From: Klebsormidium nitens
Lineage: Eukaryota; Streptophyta; Klebsormidiophyceae; Klebsormidiales; Klebsormidiaceae
Direction of reading: 5' to 3'
Assembly: GCA_000708835.1 (NCBI GenBank)
Contig: DF236969.1
Coordinates: 1 to 64,000, forward strand
DNA: 64,000 nt
Shown here: piece by piece, positions 1 through 12,200 of the stretch
Numbering within the stretch: position 1 is the stretch's first letter
How the letters are laid out: each line of letters begins with the position of its first letter
Program-made: the position numbers and the translations under genes
Notes under the pieces: generated by a model
Databases searched by the model: none
Told to the model about the DNA's origin: nothing
What the model saw: only the letters and a program-made list of their open reading frames with translations

Positions 1-1681
1 AAGCAATTGGGGTTTCGAACAGAAAGTAGTGGTCGGTTAGCCCCACATAATACCCCGGGGAGAAGAACCCGGTCAATTCAGCTAGTGTGGTTGACTCTGT
101 AACGCATATTTGCAAGTCGAGTCGTGAACTGTACGGTCAATCCCAGAATCTCGATTCTACTTCCGCCTTGCGCCTCGGTTTGATATGTGCGGCGACCTAT
201 TGCGTGGGTTTTCAATAAAGAGATCGCCCTACGCAGACGTTCCGAGTAGTCATCTTCGACGCCCTCTTCAAATGGCTGCAGATTCAGTTCGATACAACTG
301 ACGTGAGGTACGAAGTTCGAACCGTCACAAGATTCTGTCCCTAAATGCAAAATCGCCTGAGCGCGCGGCATCGAATCCGGCGGTTTCGACGATAAACGCG
401 AATTTATGTAGAAACAGGGCAATATTCTAGTAACATCGATAGCTGAGAAGTTCAGTAAATAGCCTATTACCGTAGAGGAGACTTGGCCGGAGTCAAAACC
501 CGGCCGGAATTCGACCACTGACCCAAGCTAGCCTAGTCTACTAGGCTAGTGACCAGTGGTTCAGCGGCCCATAGTCACCGGATTGTATGTGGCCGGGCCA
601 TGGATGGTACAATCTTATACAATCAGCGCTGCTCTTATAAATGATACATTGGCCGACCAGTTATGTATGTCTTGCAAACTGGCGATCGTATTCAAGGCTG
701 TCAATCGAGATTGTTAAAAACTCGATTGAAGCCGGATAATGAATGTCGGACACTAGCACTTTCATACCATTCTAGAATGTGTTCAGTGACACTGATTTGG
801 CGAGATTGACGAGGCAGTTGAATCGACATGGGCAACGGAAGCAAGCATTGAGCATGGCCAACAACCCACTAGATACATTTTGTGTGAGAGTTCTGAGTCT
901 CTGCAGAGTGGGCTACAAGTTCAAGCATTCACATTACGTATGGTTCTCATGCTTCAAGAACCGTCGACTTTAATCTTTTTGAGTCCTAAATGCACGCAAA
1001 TGATCGTATTTGGGGACTGCCAGATACCGTTAAAAAATTCGCATTGATACTTTTTGACACAGCTCGGTGGCTGGGGGATGATTACACTCATATTTTCAGA
1101 ACCCTGCGTGATGTGGACTTACTCCAAGCTTGCAGCATCATGTTTTCAATGGTGCGCAACTTCTGGTGTGCGCAACTTCCACCAGAAGTTGCACATTCAA
1201 AAAAAAAAACGCATCTGTTGTAAGCAGATTGCATTCCTCGGCAGAGCCTAGAAGTCCGAGACCCAATCTCCAGGCGTGCGCAGCAATGGCCAGTAACGCT
1301 TGCAAAGGGTCACGGTATAGCTAGGTGCGGTGCATTAGCAATCAACTGGACTTTCGATGCTCCGTACTTCTTTGACAAATCATGTTCGATTTAAAACTAG
1401 ACTTGACACAATGATAACATGCGCTGAATACCAATTTGATGAGGAATACGAACCATGAAGCAACTGTGGAAGCTAAGACTCTTTCTCTCTAAGCCGCCTC
1501 CCATATTAAAAGGGCGACCGTATCGGAGAGCGACTTGGGGGGACTCCTTAAAAATAGTGCATCCGCCAATCTCGAGCGCACGACCCAATGTGGCTTCTCA
1601 AGAAGAGTCGGCCACTCGACGGGACTTTCAATACCAGATGTGCTGCATCATGAGCGGAATGACAATTCATCATAGCGAATG
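1..1681. other. Intergenic DNA downstream of the PGR5-like A gene
   Basis: No gene can be supported here. It follows the 3' end of the minus-strand PGR5-like A gene, so its last part probably holds that gene's 3' untranslated region. A minus-strand open frame of about 146 codons (78-518) begins with GTG rather than ATG and resembles no family known to me. An imperfect inverted repeat lies at 514-560, and a short CAACTTCTGG/CCAGAAGTTG inverted repeat lies near 1155-1195. Confidence 0.5.
514..560. repeat. Imperfect inverted repeat (hairpin-capable)
   Basis: Perfect 10-bp inner arms (528-537 and 540-549, CTAGCCTAGT and its reverse complement) enclose a 2-bp loop. A second pair of 7-bp arms, ACCACTG (514-520) and CAGTGGT (554-560), lies outside them. 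Function is unknown; it could be a degenerate MITE end or a cruciform-forming site. Confidence 0.7.
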
Positions 1682-4600
1682 TTACCTAAGGCTTCGGTCT
1701 TTCTTCTGCGGCTCCAAGTCTTTAGATCGCGTGACAAGGTACACTCGTCCGTACGCCCACTGCTTGCCATCCTTCTTTGACGTCTGCAACCAGAATGGAA
1801 CCTATCAGAACAGCTGCTGCTGCTAGCGAAAACTGCAGTGAACGAGCAAAAAGCAGTGCTTTTACCTTCCTTCAAGAAAAGAAACATATCTCAGACTCAA
1901 GACCCACGCCATCAATTCTGTCCTACATCAGAGCGGGTTGAGCAATCAGATACAGCTGAAGAAGAGCAAAGAACAGCGAAGACGGCCCTCGCACTGACAA
2001 CTTGAAGAGAGTGGCGGTCGGGCCCGAAAACCTTTGAAGAGCTCAATCACTTCTTTAAGAAGGCGCATGCAATTCCGACACGACGCACGGGTTTGTTCAA
2101 CAAAGAAACCCTGGAAGACGTAACTGCGACAATCTGAAAATTCTGACCGGTAATTGAATCGAAATAATCAAACGAAGTCGAACCTACCTCAACAGTTGCG
2201 TGGAAAACGAGCGGGTGCTCGCATACGTGGCATTCGCTTTTGTGCCGCGGCTTGTGTTCCTTGGCGTCTAGGAACGCATACACCTCTTCCCCGCAGTTTG
2301 GGCAGCAACCTTTAAGGGCGACCACCTCCCCACGCAGTAGCGACTTGACTTGTTGCACTGCAAATACGCGGAGCCAAGTGTAAGGCGGCGTGAAAAGGAA
2401 GTTTACTGCATCGAGACTCTGAAAGCCCAATTTATTGCACTTTCGAAGCATTGCGAGCTCTCGGAAATCCCCACTGGAGGCTTGCAATCCCGCGCTGCTG
2501 CTCCTGAGATCCGTCGCCCTTTTGGATCTCAAGAGCAGGTGAACCAGCGGCAAGTCTTCTTCGGTAACACCGAAGTGAAAGAACGGAACGGGAAACTTAG
2601 AAGTATGCAGCGGAGGTTGGGCAACCAGCAAGAGGACAGAGAAGCCAGTTTGCAAATATGAGCAGAGGTTGTGCAAGAAATCGAGATCGATACGCACCCG
2701 CTGCGGACGCCAGAGGGACCCCCCCTAGCAAGCCCAGGGCGAGCAGGAAGTTTGCGAGGGGGCTACTCTGAGCGGCCCACCACGGCTCCAGGGCCTCGTT
2801 CACCAGCCGGTCGCACACACTCGTGGCAGTGCAAAGAGGGGGGACGACTGCGGCAAACGCTCCAGCAAGGCCCAGGGCGCCCCAGACGGCCATAAGCGTT
2901 GACATCTGGGAAGTGTCTTCCTGCAAGGGCGTTCGTATAAAACCCGTTGGCGAAAGTTAGCAAAGGTCGTAGACCCTTCGTCAGCAAAGCCAGAGGTAAT
3001 CTTTTTTGCAGGTGTTTTAAAATTCCGTAGAACCAGGGATCAATCATACGATTTTGCGAGGAGTTGAACGTGATGCTTGGATACATATTACAGATGACGT
3101 TCTATGGAGAGGCAACTGCGACCTGAGCTAGAAAGGAAACACCAAAGCTCGACTCTCGCAAGTTCGGGTCCATCTCCCAACCGTTTGACATACCAAGGCA
3201 CCGATCCGTACAATCAGGTATGCTGTCAACCATGATCCTTCCTGCCTAATCAGCCTGCCAGCTTAGCGACGCAGTGAGCCGGATGTGCAATCCAAAGACT
3301 CGAAATAAAGAGATTAACAAAACGACCCATATTAGTGGATTCAGCGAAAGACTCCTTGATCTTGGGTGCTTGACAATTACAGAGGGGTGGCAGGAAGGGA
3401 CTGCGTGACAGAACTTCACCAGTAGGCGCTGAGGCTGAAGACCCAGACTGATATCTGGTGACCAGAAAGAGTTCTAGAGCCTGACATTCGTGTCACGCTT
3501 TATGCACCGTACTGCAACTTCCATCAGACCTGATTCCTTGCTTATATTCATTCGTTCACTCAACGTAAGGCACGCCTCAACAGACGTGCACATAAGAACA
3601 ACCAATGTAAAAACAGAATTGAGTACCTCTGCATCGGAGTACGCGGCAAACTTTTTGAGGCTGCAGCGGGGATACTTGAGCACCATCTTGGAGCGCAAGT
3701 TGCGCAACCGAGTCTCCACCTTGTCAAACATTTCGTCCAGTATCAGGGGCCGCCCGCTGTAGTATGAGTCACGTGCCTGCAAAAGGTTTCAGAAGAAAGC
3801 TCAAAACCCTCACTTGTTTTTCGGCTCATTCTTCTGCAGTTGGGCTTGGCTTCTCCTTGGAATGTGTCCTGTTTAGGATCGACGCTTTGAGAACCAAATC
3901 AGACGTACTACACGAATCTCGTTTGGATGCATCCACCATGAACGTCGGAACAAACCAAGGGCTGCTATTATACGTAGCCTAGGATTTCCATAATATGTCA
4001 GGCCATGATGAGCAGTGAGCACGGAGTCTGCTGAAGCATCAACGGCAAGGGCCTTATCAGCAGATGCCTTTGGAATGAGTAACAAGAAAAGCCTTTGGAA
4101 TGAGTAACAAGAAAAGTGCGGTCAGGTGCCTATGAAAGTCGTTCCCACACAAATTGCTTAAAGTTGGTGAATCATTGGCCTGTGGGGTGTTGCCTGGTAT
4201 CTCCACCAAGAAGGAAGTGACTAGCAAAAATGCAAATCCTCCTCTCTGAGTCGTCCCACCCGCATCCAGTGAACCATTTCCGTAGCAAGGCAGCAAAATT
4301 GAATGCACAAACGATGAACATTCTTTTCCTGAAACAGTCTTGCCTGTGCTACACATATAAGTTGCCAAAAACGGCAGCCGCTGACCCTGGAGCTCAGAAG
4401 TCCTAGGCACCTCTTTATTCCTTCTCCATGTTACCCGGCAACTTTCACACTTCCAGCCCTCACAAAACAACACCTTGTGCAACGTAGTTGACCACAAGAG
4501 CTTCATTTAAGAAGTCGCGACAGGGTGTTTAACGATGACTCGCAACACGCTGAGTGTCTGAGCATCCAAATTGCGACTCAGTGTTCACCTAGTGAACAGT

Positions 4601-5627
4601 AACAACTCTTCCCTTGGAAAGAAGGTCCTGCCTCGCAAATCTGCGGTCGACTTCAGAAACTTTGACATTTTGCTTGACCCTCATGCGATGGCGCTTGTAA
4701 CAACATGGTGATGTCAAAGTGCGTCGAATCAGTGTCAAAGCAAACAACAACTATCAGCATTGAACGGAGGCTGGATAACGCTACTAGCTTCAAATAGAAC
4801 AGCCAAGCAAGGCTTAATTCAGCAACAATGTCCTGACAAGGACTTGAAACAAAACCACATTACTAGGGGCAACCCTTACTGTAGACGGTGAGGCCAAACG
4901 TCGCAAGAGACATACGTCTGAGGAAGTCAACCAGAAAGTGCAGGTCAAAAAGTCAGCAATTTTCTGTGGTTGTCAAAGTGGAGGAGGATCGATTTCGCCA
5001 CAAAGCTCACGAACCCGGTCAGAGCTTCCCAGCACGACTTACCTGCATATACAGCGCCTCAAGATGCACTCTGTCTGCCTCCTCAATGGGCCCAATGAAC
5101 AGGCACGACAGCGGCTCGCTGACATCACCTTCGCCACCTTCATTCAAGTTGCCTCGTTCAACGGCTTGCCAGCTGACACCCCCGGCGTCGAGACTCATGG
5201 CTGCTAATAGAACTCTACGCATTCTGTGGTTTTGTCTCCTGCTAATATTCCTGCTTCTAGTTGTAGAAACAAGACTGCTTCCACCTTGCAACATCCTGAT
5301 CCTTTCAGATGGGAGGTGGTCCTTTAAGATACGGCTTCTATGCAAGAATAGCTCTGATTCTGGAGGTCGTACTTCAGAGGAGTGATGGCCCGAGGTGCTG
5401 GGACCAAAACTTGACTCTATGCGACTCGTTCTTGCATGGTCTTGCCATGCTGACGTACTGCTTCTCCGAGCTCGATCAACAACATCAAAGTCTGGAGCAC
5501 CGGAAGGTACTTTCAGGAAGGAGCCACGGACCTCTAAGCCTTGCTTTTCACTTCCTAACCCCCTTGAAGTTGTCAAAGCGACAGCACTTTGTCTTGAGGA
5601 CTTGGCCGCCACCTCGTGCAATGCCAT
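1682..5627 (-). CDS. PGR5-like A protein (PGRL2-type), chloroplast thylakoid
   Basis: Family role (known): PGRL proteins work with PGR5 in photosystem I cyclic electron flow in the thylakoid membrane; the PGRL2/PGR5-like A branch is linked to PGR5 turnover. Seen: five minus-strand exons, 5627-5043, 3776-3627, 2920-2698, 2357-2188 and 1783-1682, all GT-AG with closed phases, 409 aa. Residues 1-165 form a Ser/Arg-rich leader typical of a transit peptide. The core has EALYMQARDSYYSGRPL (about 190-206) and VLKYPRCSL (about 228-236), hallmarks of the family. Two hydrophobic stretches follow (about 251-274 and 298-320). The C-terminus has a zinc-ribbon pair, CPNC (338-341) and CHVC (362-365), and ends after WAYGRVYLV. 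The start is the first in-frame ATG (5627). PGRL1 has a different membrane region and C-terminus (from memory), so the PGRL2-type call is favoured. The gene is divergent from PGR5. Confidence 0.85.
4066..4115. repeat. 25-bp perfect tandem duplication in PGR5-like A intron 1
   Basis: The unit starting GCCTTTGGAATGAG occurs twice head-to-tail (4066-4090 and 4091-4115) with no mismatch, inside the 1,266-bp first intron of the PGR5-like A gene. The identity implies a recent slippage or duplication event. Confidence 0.85.
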
Positions 5628-6623
5628 GAGATCAGAAATTGGAACCAAATGTGGCCTCTCTATATTCCCCTTTGAAGGTCACGTGCAGAAGCGAAATGGT
5701 GATCTTTCTTCGAGAATGGACAAGAATCCTCTAAGCTTAGATAAGCAAGCTAAACTGCCATATAAATGTTGAAAACCTTGTCAAACCGCCTCAGACACAC
5801 AGCGACAGGCCTAAGAAAAGCAGCTGACGAAGTGAACTTATTCAGCACCTAGAGATTACAACTGCCTTGAAGACGAAGAGAAAGGGACTTCGGGAGGCAC
5901 AAGAGGCAATCAGAGAAGCACCATCCCTCTGCCTGATCTGGTCAGCAAGTGAAGGGGCGCCATAGGAAATCTGAACGAAGATCTGGAGATTCTGCAGCGA
6001 AGCAGCGACTTAACCCAGGCGGTCAAATAGAGACCGCATAAGTTAACCTTAACCCAAATCTGGGCGGAGGCTCACCGTCCGATCCTACTTCGAGGTTTAC
6101 GAGCATGGCACGTCGACAGACGTCTAGAAGGTTGCCACGTCAGCCGCGGCTCCGGTCTTGCTAGCCAGTCATCGGTTAGAGTATCTCCAGGTTCTTCGGG
6201 AGGAGATCTTGGTGCGCTCGCAAGCAGGCCACGTAGAAGCAGAGCAAGCCAACGGTTCTTGGTCGCGGCCATGATGGCTTCCTTGCTTTCTCTGAGTGCT
6301 TCACGACCACCCACCTTGCAAGGTCGAACAATACTGTTGAATACATAGAGAGAAAGCCAGTTGCGCTTTTGTGAAGAGAGATCAGTTCAGAAGCTACGTG
6401 ACCACAACACACTTTCGACTCTCAGGTTCTGACTCACTTTTACCGACTCTGAAATCCGACAACAGAAAGACAAGCCTAGTATCTTATTGCGCTGCTAGAT
6501 CCCAGAAACCTGCAAGCACACTGCGCCTGACACTGGGAAGCGACCCGCGCCTTGTCTTCTTGCTCTGCCCTTCTGTCTTCATTTAGCCTGAAGAGATCTA
6601 TCGGTCTTGGTTTAGATCTGTAA
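5628..6623. promoter_or_regulatory. Shared 5' region between PGR5-like A (-) and PGR5 (+)
   Basis: These 996 bp separate the two divergent start codons. They must contain both 5' untranslated regions and both promoters, unless further 5' exons exist. I see no clear TATA box or convincing coding sequence. Divergent placement allows co-regulation of two proteins of one pathway; this is inference. Confidence 0.55.
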
Positions 6624-7678
6624 ATGGCTTCGAGCGCTGCTTCTACGTCTGGCCGGTGCCTCTTTGGGGTGCAGGCATCCATGGGAAACTCAGGCCGGAT
6701 GGACTCAAACACGCAGGCCTCGTGCAGTCCTCGCCCTGCACTTCTACGGCAGACGCAGGCGGTTTCAGGAGCATGGGAGAGCTCCTTCAGGGGGAATGGT
6801 GTCAGCAGCATGAGCCCTGTGGTGCAAAGCCGCAGTGGTAACAAGAGAGAGATCACAATGGGAAACAAGAACGAAGGGAAGGGTATTTTTGCTCCCATCG
6901 TAAAGGTGACCAGGAATGTTGTGGGTGTGAAGGAATTCAACCAGTTGAGGGGGAAGGGCATTGCGCTGCACTCACAGGTGAGGCTCACAGTAAAGTTGTC
7001 AAGACTGGTTGTGACTGCGGAAGTGAGACCTTAGTTTGAGATCTGGGCACGGGTTAGATCCAGACCCAGTGGCATCTGCTGTTCCACCAAATGACTTGAC
7101 GGTATTTGCTTTTTGGATACAAAGCTGCTTCACATTGGTTCGAAACAGCATCAGAAGTGGTAAGAGTGAAGTAACACCCAGGCAGGGAAGCATAGGACAG
7201 GCTTCCCTGACGACATATGAACATCAAAATCAAGCTTTGCTTTTCAGCTCTTGGGCATCGCTCTTGCAATGCATTGCAAAGGACAGGCAGTCTCATTGCC
7301 AATTTGAAGTAGAGTTGCACAGCCCAGAGCTTAGAGCATACCACTCAATTGAAGTGGGTGCAAGGAACAGAGTTTCAGCTCCGAGTAGGTTAGTGACTGT
7401 ATGGTTCAACACAAACTTAGCTTGTGATATCTACGGATGAACCTTGCGGATAAACCTCATTATCAGAAACTTCAGCTTTCACTGTGTCGGTTTGTTCTCA
7501 AATACACCGTGTGTTTCATCGGGTTGTATCCAGCTTGCAGCAAACTGAAGATGTTTTGTTTCGCCCTGTGCAGGTCATCACTGAGTTCTGCAAAACCATT
7601 GGTGCGGATGCGAAGCAACGGCAAGGGCTTATCAGATTAGCCAAGAAGAATGGGGAGAAGCTCGGATTCTTGGCATAA
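6624..7678 (+). CDS. PGR5: PGR5 (proton gradient regulation 5), chloroplast
   Basis: Small stromal/thylakoid-associated protein required for antimycin-sensitive cyclic electron flow around photosystem I (known). Two exons, 6624-6977 and 7574-7678, GT-AG, phase 0, give 152 aa. Residues 1 to about 75 are Ser/Ala-rich with Arg, as in transit peptides. The mature part begins near KNEGKGIFAPIV (about 82-93) and continues through FNQLRGKGIALHSQ (105-118) to VITEFCKTIGADAKQRQ at the exon 1/2 junction. It ends KLGFLA, the expected PGR5 terminus. The conserved cysteine of the mature protein is Cys124. The intron sits exactly between HSQ and VITEF. Length is close to the usual ~130-aa precursor plus a slightly longer leader. 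The neighbour on the opposite strand is a PGR5-like A protein, its pathway partner family. Confidence 0.96.
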
Positions 7679-9298
7679 CCTTTTAGCATCTGCCCTGGCA
7701 GTGCGCTGCCATCACTGAAAAATACTGTAACTTCTTGAAAGTTTGCTCCAGGAGCATGACAGGTTGCATCCATCCTGTTATTAATCATATGTGATATTGA
7801 TCAAGGCACATTGCCCAAAACATTGAAACATGCAGCATAACTTAGCCAGCAGGTAGTGTGTAAGCATGTCTGGACTCAAAGGTGTAAACACGCATTTTGT
7901 AAGCCTTGGTAGAAAGGTCCTGTTCATGGAGTGTAGACAGAAGCACTCTGCGTCAGACTCTTGACAGAAGCACTTCAGGTGAATCTCTTGTTTCCGCAAG
8001 GCTGTGTCACATTTCTATCTGATTCATGAAGCAACATCACAGTTTATGTGTGTGTGCCATGAGAAGCTTTTTGGCCATCACAACATGAAAATATTGGGCG
8101 TTGAGCCACAAAGCTGCTTGTTTTTGACTGGCCACTGTTTTAACGTTATTAGCTTTGCCTCTGTCTGGCCCTCTCTATTCTAACATGTCCATAGTCACCA
8201 CTCTGTAAGTCACCATTCCAATTCTGTGCTTCTTAACGCGCCTCCAGCTGTACTGTAGTGATGAGATGCCTTTCTGTTCACAAGGTGACCATGCAAACCG
8301 TCCAAGCAAGCTCTAATTTGCACCAACTCGTGCAATGTTTCATTCAAACAGTTAACTGTTTGAATGAAACAGGAATCTGAATTCAGATTCCTGACTTCCA
8401 GGCGTGAATACTTTTTTGAGAATTAGTTGCGATCATGACCATCATCATGCATACCATGGCATATAAGTTTTAGATGCAGAACTCGAGTCACATGCAAACA
8501 GGTGTATCGACATCTAGCTCCGTGCAGAGCGCGTGCGTCCATATACAGTCCAACCGCATGAGCCGCCATGTGGTGACGCCGGGTCCAAATTCGAGCGCCG
8601 TGTGCTACATGCCTCATCATGATCCTTGCAATATGCAGGGGCATGCAGTAGAATTGGAGCTGTGATGCGACAACATTGTATACGTACAACTTGGTTTTCA
8701 TGATGGCGTACCTACTAGCATGCCAGTAGCTCATAGTGCAAAAAGCGCAGCACACTTGCTCCCTTTACATTTACACATAATGCAGATCGGAAGTAAATAG
8801 GTAATTGAAAAATGCTTAACTGCAGCTATCCGCATGTTGCAGCATACCTTGAAGTGTGCACTTGCCATGCCAGCTTATCAGACTTGGGCGTTTGTTTTGC
8901 GGGATAAAGGTTAAGAATGAAGCACCGTGGCAGGAAGCTTCGGGTTCGAAGTCAGCGAAGACGCAATTTTCAATCTGCACTGGAAAGTTGGGACACCGTG
9001 GCCTCATCCACAGAATGCCTCCGGTACAATGAGCTACGAAAACTAGCGTTCGATCATCCTCGGGATCGTGTTTCGACCCCCAACTCAGAGGGGTTTGGGC
9101 ATAAATCCTACCCCTCCATAGATCATTTTATAGATTAGTGTGTCTGCTTTTACACTGGTGTTACGAAGGACTGCAACGGACCCCTGTTACTTCAACAGTC
9201 TCCGCACATCTGTTCGTTGTCAACCTCTTTTTGATACAAGACACTTTACAAACGCTCTCATACACAAGCAATGCAGAAAACCCACTCCACACAAGACC
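7679..9298. other. Convergent intergenic region with palindromes and a CATG-rich stretch
   Basis: This lies between the 3' ends of PGR5 (+) and an unrecognised gene (-), so both 3' untranslated regions are probably here. No exon is supported. It contains two abutting perfect palindromes (8336-8393) and a stretch unusually dense in CATG (about 8440-8720). An open frame on the plus strand at 8917-9138 (73 codons, ATG) has no recognisable product. Confidence 0.5.
8336..8393. repeat. Two abutting perfect palindromes (36 bp and 24 bp)
   Basis: The first palindrome spans 8336-8371, centred on GTTAAC, with 18-bp arms and no loop. The second spans 8370-8393, centred on GAATTC, with 12-bp arms. They overlap by two bases. 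The RNA or single-stranded DNA would form two adjacent loopless hairpins. Location between two convergent genes suggests a shared 3'-end or structural element, but no function is known. Confidence 0.9.
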
Positions 9299-12200
9299 CT
9301 ATGACACCCCCCCGACATCCTCCATCTCCTCCTCTTTTGGCTGGTCCGGCCTTGATCTCGATGCCCCCAGAACCCCCTGCAACACAAACGGGGGGGGCGC
9401 CCAGGGTATTACCGCCTTACTATTGGGGTCGTCGTCTGAGTCTTCCTCCATCTCAGTCGCGGTCGACTCCCCCCCCGAAAAGTTGAAGAAAAGCGACCGG
9501 GGGAGGGAGGAGCACGAGTTGTTGCGGACGAGCCGCCGGGGGATGTCAAGTGCTGCCGAAGCCTCAGCGCCGCCACGGCCTTTCAAGTCCAGAGCTGCAA
9601 AGGTGTGGCAGTGCGTTTAGCAATCATGACGTATTCAAAGAGTTCGCTCATTATTGCTGATTTAACGTGGTGCACTTGGTTTTGGGAGACTGTTTGCAAC
9701 CGCGAACGGATCTTAAGCGACACTGCCGCCACACAGCTGTCGAAGGAACTTGCAAATGATCCGGCTCCTGAGGAACGGCTCCTAGCTCACGGCGTCGACA
9801 TTCATTCAGGTCTGACAGAGGCCCCCGTTCACAGCCTATTCAATATGCAAATGACCACCTGTCTCGCAGTAAATCAACGAAACGCGAGACGTTGGTGCCC
9901 GACCGGAGTACTGGAACGTGGTGACAACTCGGGGTTGGAATAGTGGATCAGCTCGAGCGTTGGAAGATCTAACTGCTCCCTTTTTTCGATATATGGAGAG
10001 CTACGGTATGTGGACAGCGATGATGATAGAAAGGCGCAGTGCACAAGCGGTTGTACTTGAAACAACTTCGCGGAAGATGAAGACTGCGCAGATCCCGAGG
10101 TTGACGATCAGAAGCGTATTGTTGTGGAAAAACAAGACGGAAGCAAGGCGAAATAAGGCGGAGCCAAGACGGAAGCAAGACGAAATAAGGCGGAGCCAGG
10201 ACGGAAGCAAGGCGGCCACAGAAAATCGCATCCCCTTTCCGAGCAGCACCGACGGACTCCGACACACGCGCTAGCCCAAACGAGGAACCTTGGTGGAACA
10301 GTAATCAAGTGATCGGGGGCAAACGACATTATTCCCAGGCTCCTCACCCCCCCGTTTGCAACCTCTAATACCAGGTTCAATGTCGTTCCTCGTTCTCCAT
10401 CTGTTCGTGAACTTCGAAGGCGTATGTACATGGCTAAACTATGATATTGCAATCTATATGGGTGGATTGCTCTGCTTTCTGCAGGTGTGCATCTCAACCA
10501 GAATCGCAGTGCAAGTAAATGAGTAGCCAATTTGCCACAATTGTAACATAGCACTCCAGTTCCCTCACATAGAATTGACGATATCAATGGCAATCAAAAT
10601 CAACATTCTCAAACCAACAACGTCACAACCGATCTTCAGCGTGTCAAAAGACCGGCGCACGGGATTCGACGCATAAGGCTCACCTTGCATCAGATCAGAA
10701 TTGCCCCCAAAAGGAGCAGCAGGAGGTTGGAAGACCGTCGAACCTGGAAAGATGTTTCCAGTTGGATACGGTATGATGGCATTTTGTGTCCCCCGCGGGG
10801 GGCTGCCGTCAGGGGAGCTGGAGGATGGGAGTTGCACCATGAACGGGCGTTGCTGCAGAAAAAGAAAATTGGTGTTAATCCAGGGGTAGTGGTGCTAATA
10901 CTTCACAGGATTCGCTTGTTACGGTCTGAAAGCGGGGAGCCACACAGAAGCGCCAGAGACCGAGCCAAAAGTCTGAGGAGGAGCTAACTGAAGAGGGGCA
11001 TGTCGGCCTTTGCTGCATATAATACAGAGTCCATGGAAGCAGTCTATCAGTATGCCCAAATTCAGGCAGACTCTTGAAAACGCTTCCAACCAGCCTTTCG
11101 CAGATGAATCATTTACTTATTGACACCGAACAGGACCAACAGCGACAGAAAGTTTAGGGTGGTACTCGGAATATGCGGAATGTTATCCAACACAGGCCGT
11201 CAGGAGAAACGACAGATTTGCAGATAGCGAATCCCGTGACCAAAAAGATCAACTAGATGTCGTTTGCAACTCTTGCGAGACCAGCAGAGTGAAGTGATGT
11301 AGCCAGACAGGAAGCTCTTTAGCCAGGTTCAAAAATGTTTCGAGCAATTCTGAGACGATCTGAACCATCCAAAGTTATCTTTAAAAAACGTATACGAAAG
11401 GACATGCTCTACTCCTGGAAGTACGGGGCAGCCTGTACCTGCACGTCGTCTCCTGACTGTCCTGGATCTACTTCGATCTCCAGCGCCGCCCCATCGAATC
11501 CCTGTTGGGGCAGGCTGGAACCTATCAACGTGGGGGCAGTCGACACATCTACAGCCTGCAAGGTAGAAACAGGGCAAGCAGGTAAGGGCGGTGTCAAAGA
11601 AAGGGGGATTTCATTACACATCAACGTCGGCATTGATAACTCATCAACGCTGCAGGTTGGACACAGCGCTGTGCGGCATGTGGAGAGCCCTGTTTTGATT
11701 GCCACTAGACATGGCATATTCATTGGAAACACAACGAGAAAGTCTACGAAGTGGGTTGCTGATCTGACAGTCTGGGGAAATCCAAATGGGGGTTCCAGTG
11801 GCATCCTGCGATGGACAGGCCAACAGACCAGCAATGAAACATCTTCAGGCTTTAAGTTCACTGTGTTCATCATGGTTCTTGCCTGCTTGTAGCCTGACAA
11901 CTGAGAAGCTCTGGATGAACTCCTGTGAATGCCCTCTAACCAGACGAGGGGGCTAGGGCAAGCCGTTCCAATGTTCCTGTCAGATTGTTTGTCTGTTTCG
12001 GCATCTTTCAAAGACTCGAATCATTGCAAGAAATGTCAGAAATAGGTCATGATTAGAGTTATGACAACGAGCGAAGCCGTGCTTCTGAATGTGGTAATAG
12101 ATCACGCGGACGCTCCCACGTATTCCCTGACAAGAACCTGAGCTTGGCTCCCCAACCCTTAAACCTGCTGTAGCCAAAGAGACTCATCGTCGCAAAACCA

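Noticed and set aside
78-518. Minus-strand open frame of 146 codons at the window edge
   Set aside because: It begins with GTG, has no splice-site context or family resemblance, and could be chance; kept only as a note.
1455-1826. Plus-strand ATG-started frame of 123 codons
   Set aside because: It lies antisense to the last exon of the PGR5-like A gene, whose minus-strand frame matches the family terminus.
6476-6988. Minus-strand frame of 170 codons with a plausible-looking segment
   Set aside because: It is antisense to PGR5 exon 1, which is unambiguous in the plus frame.
9138-9620. Plus-strand frame of 160 codons
   Set aside because: It opposes the last exon of the minus-strand unrecognised gene, which fits splice phases and composition better.
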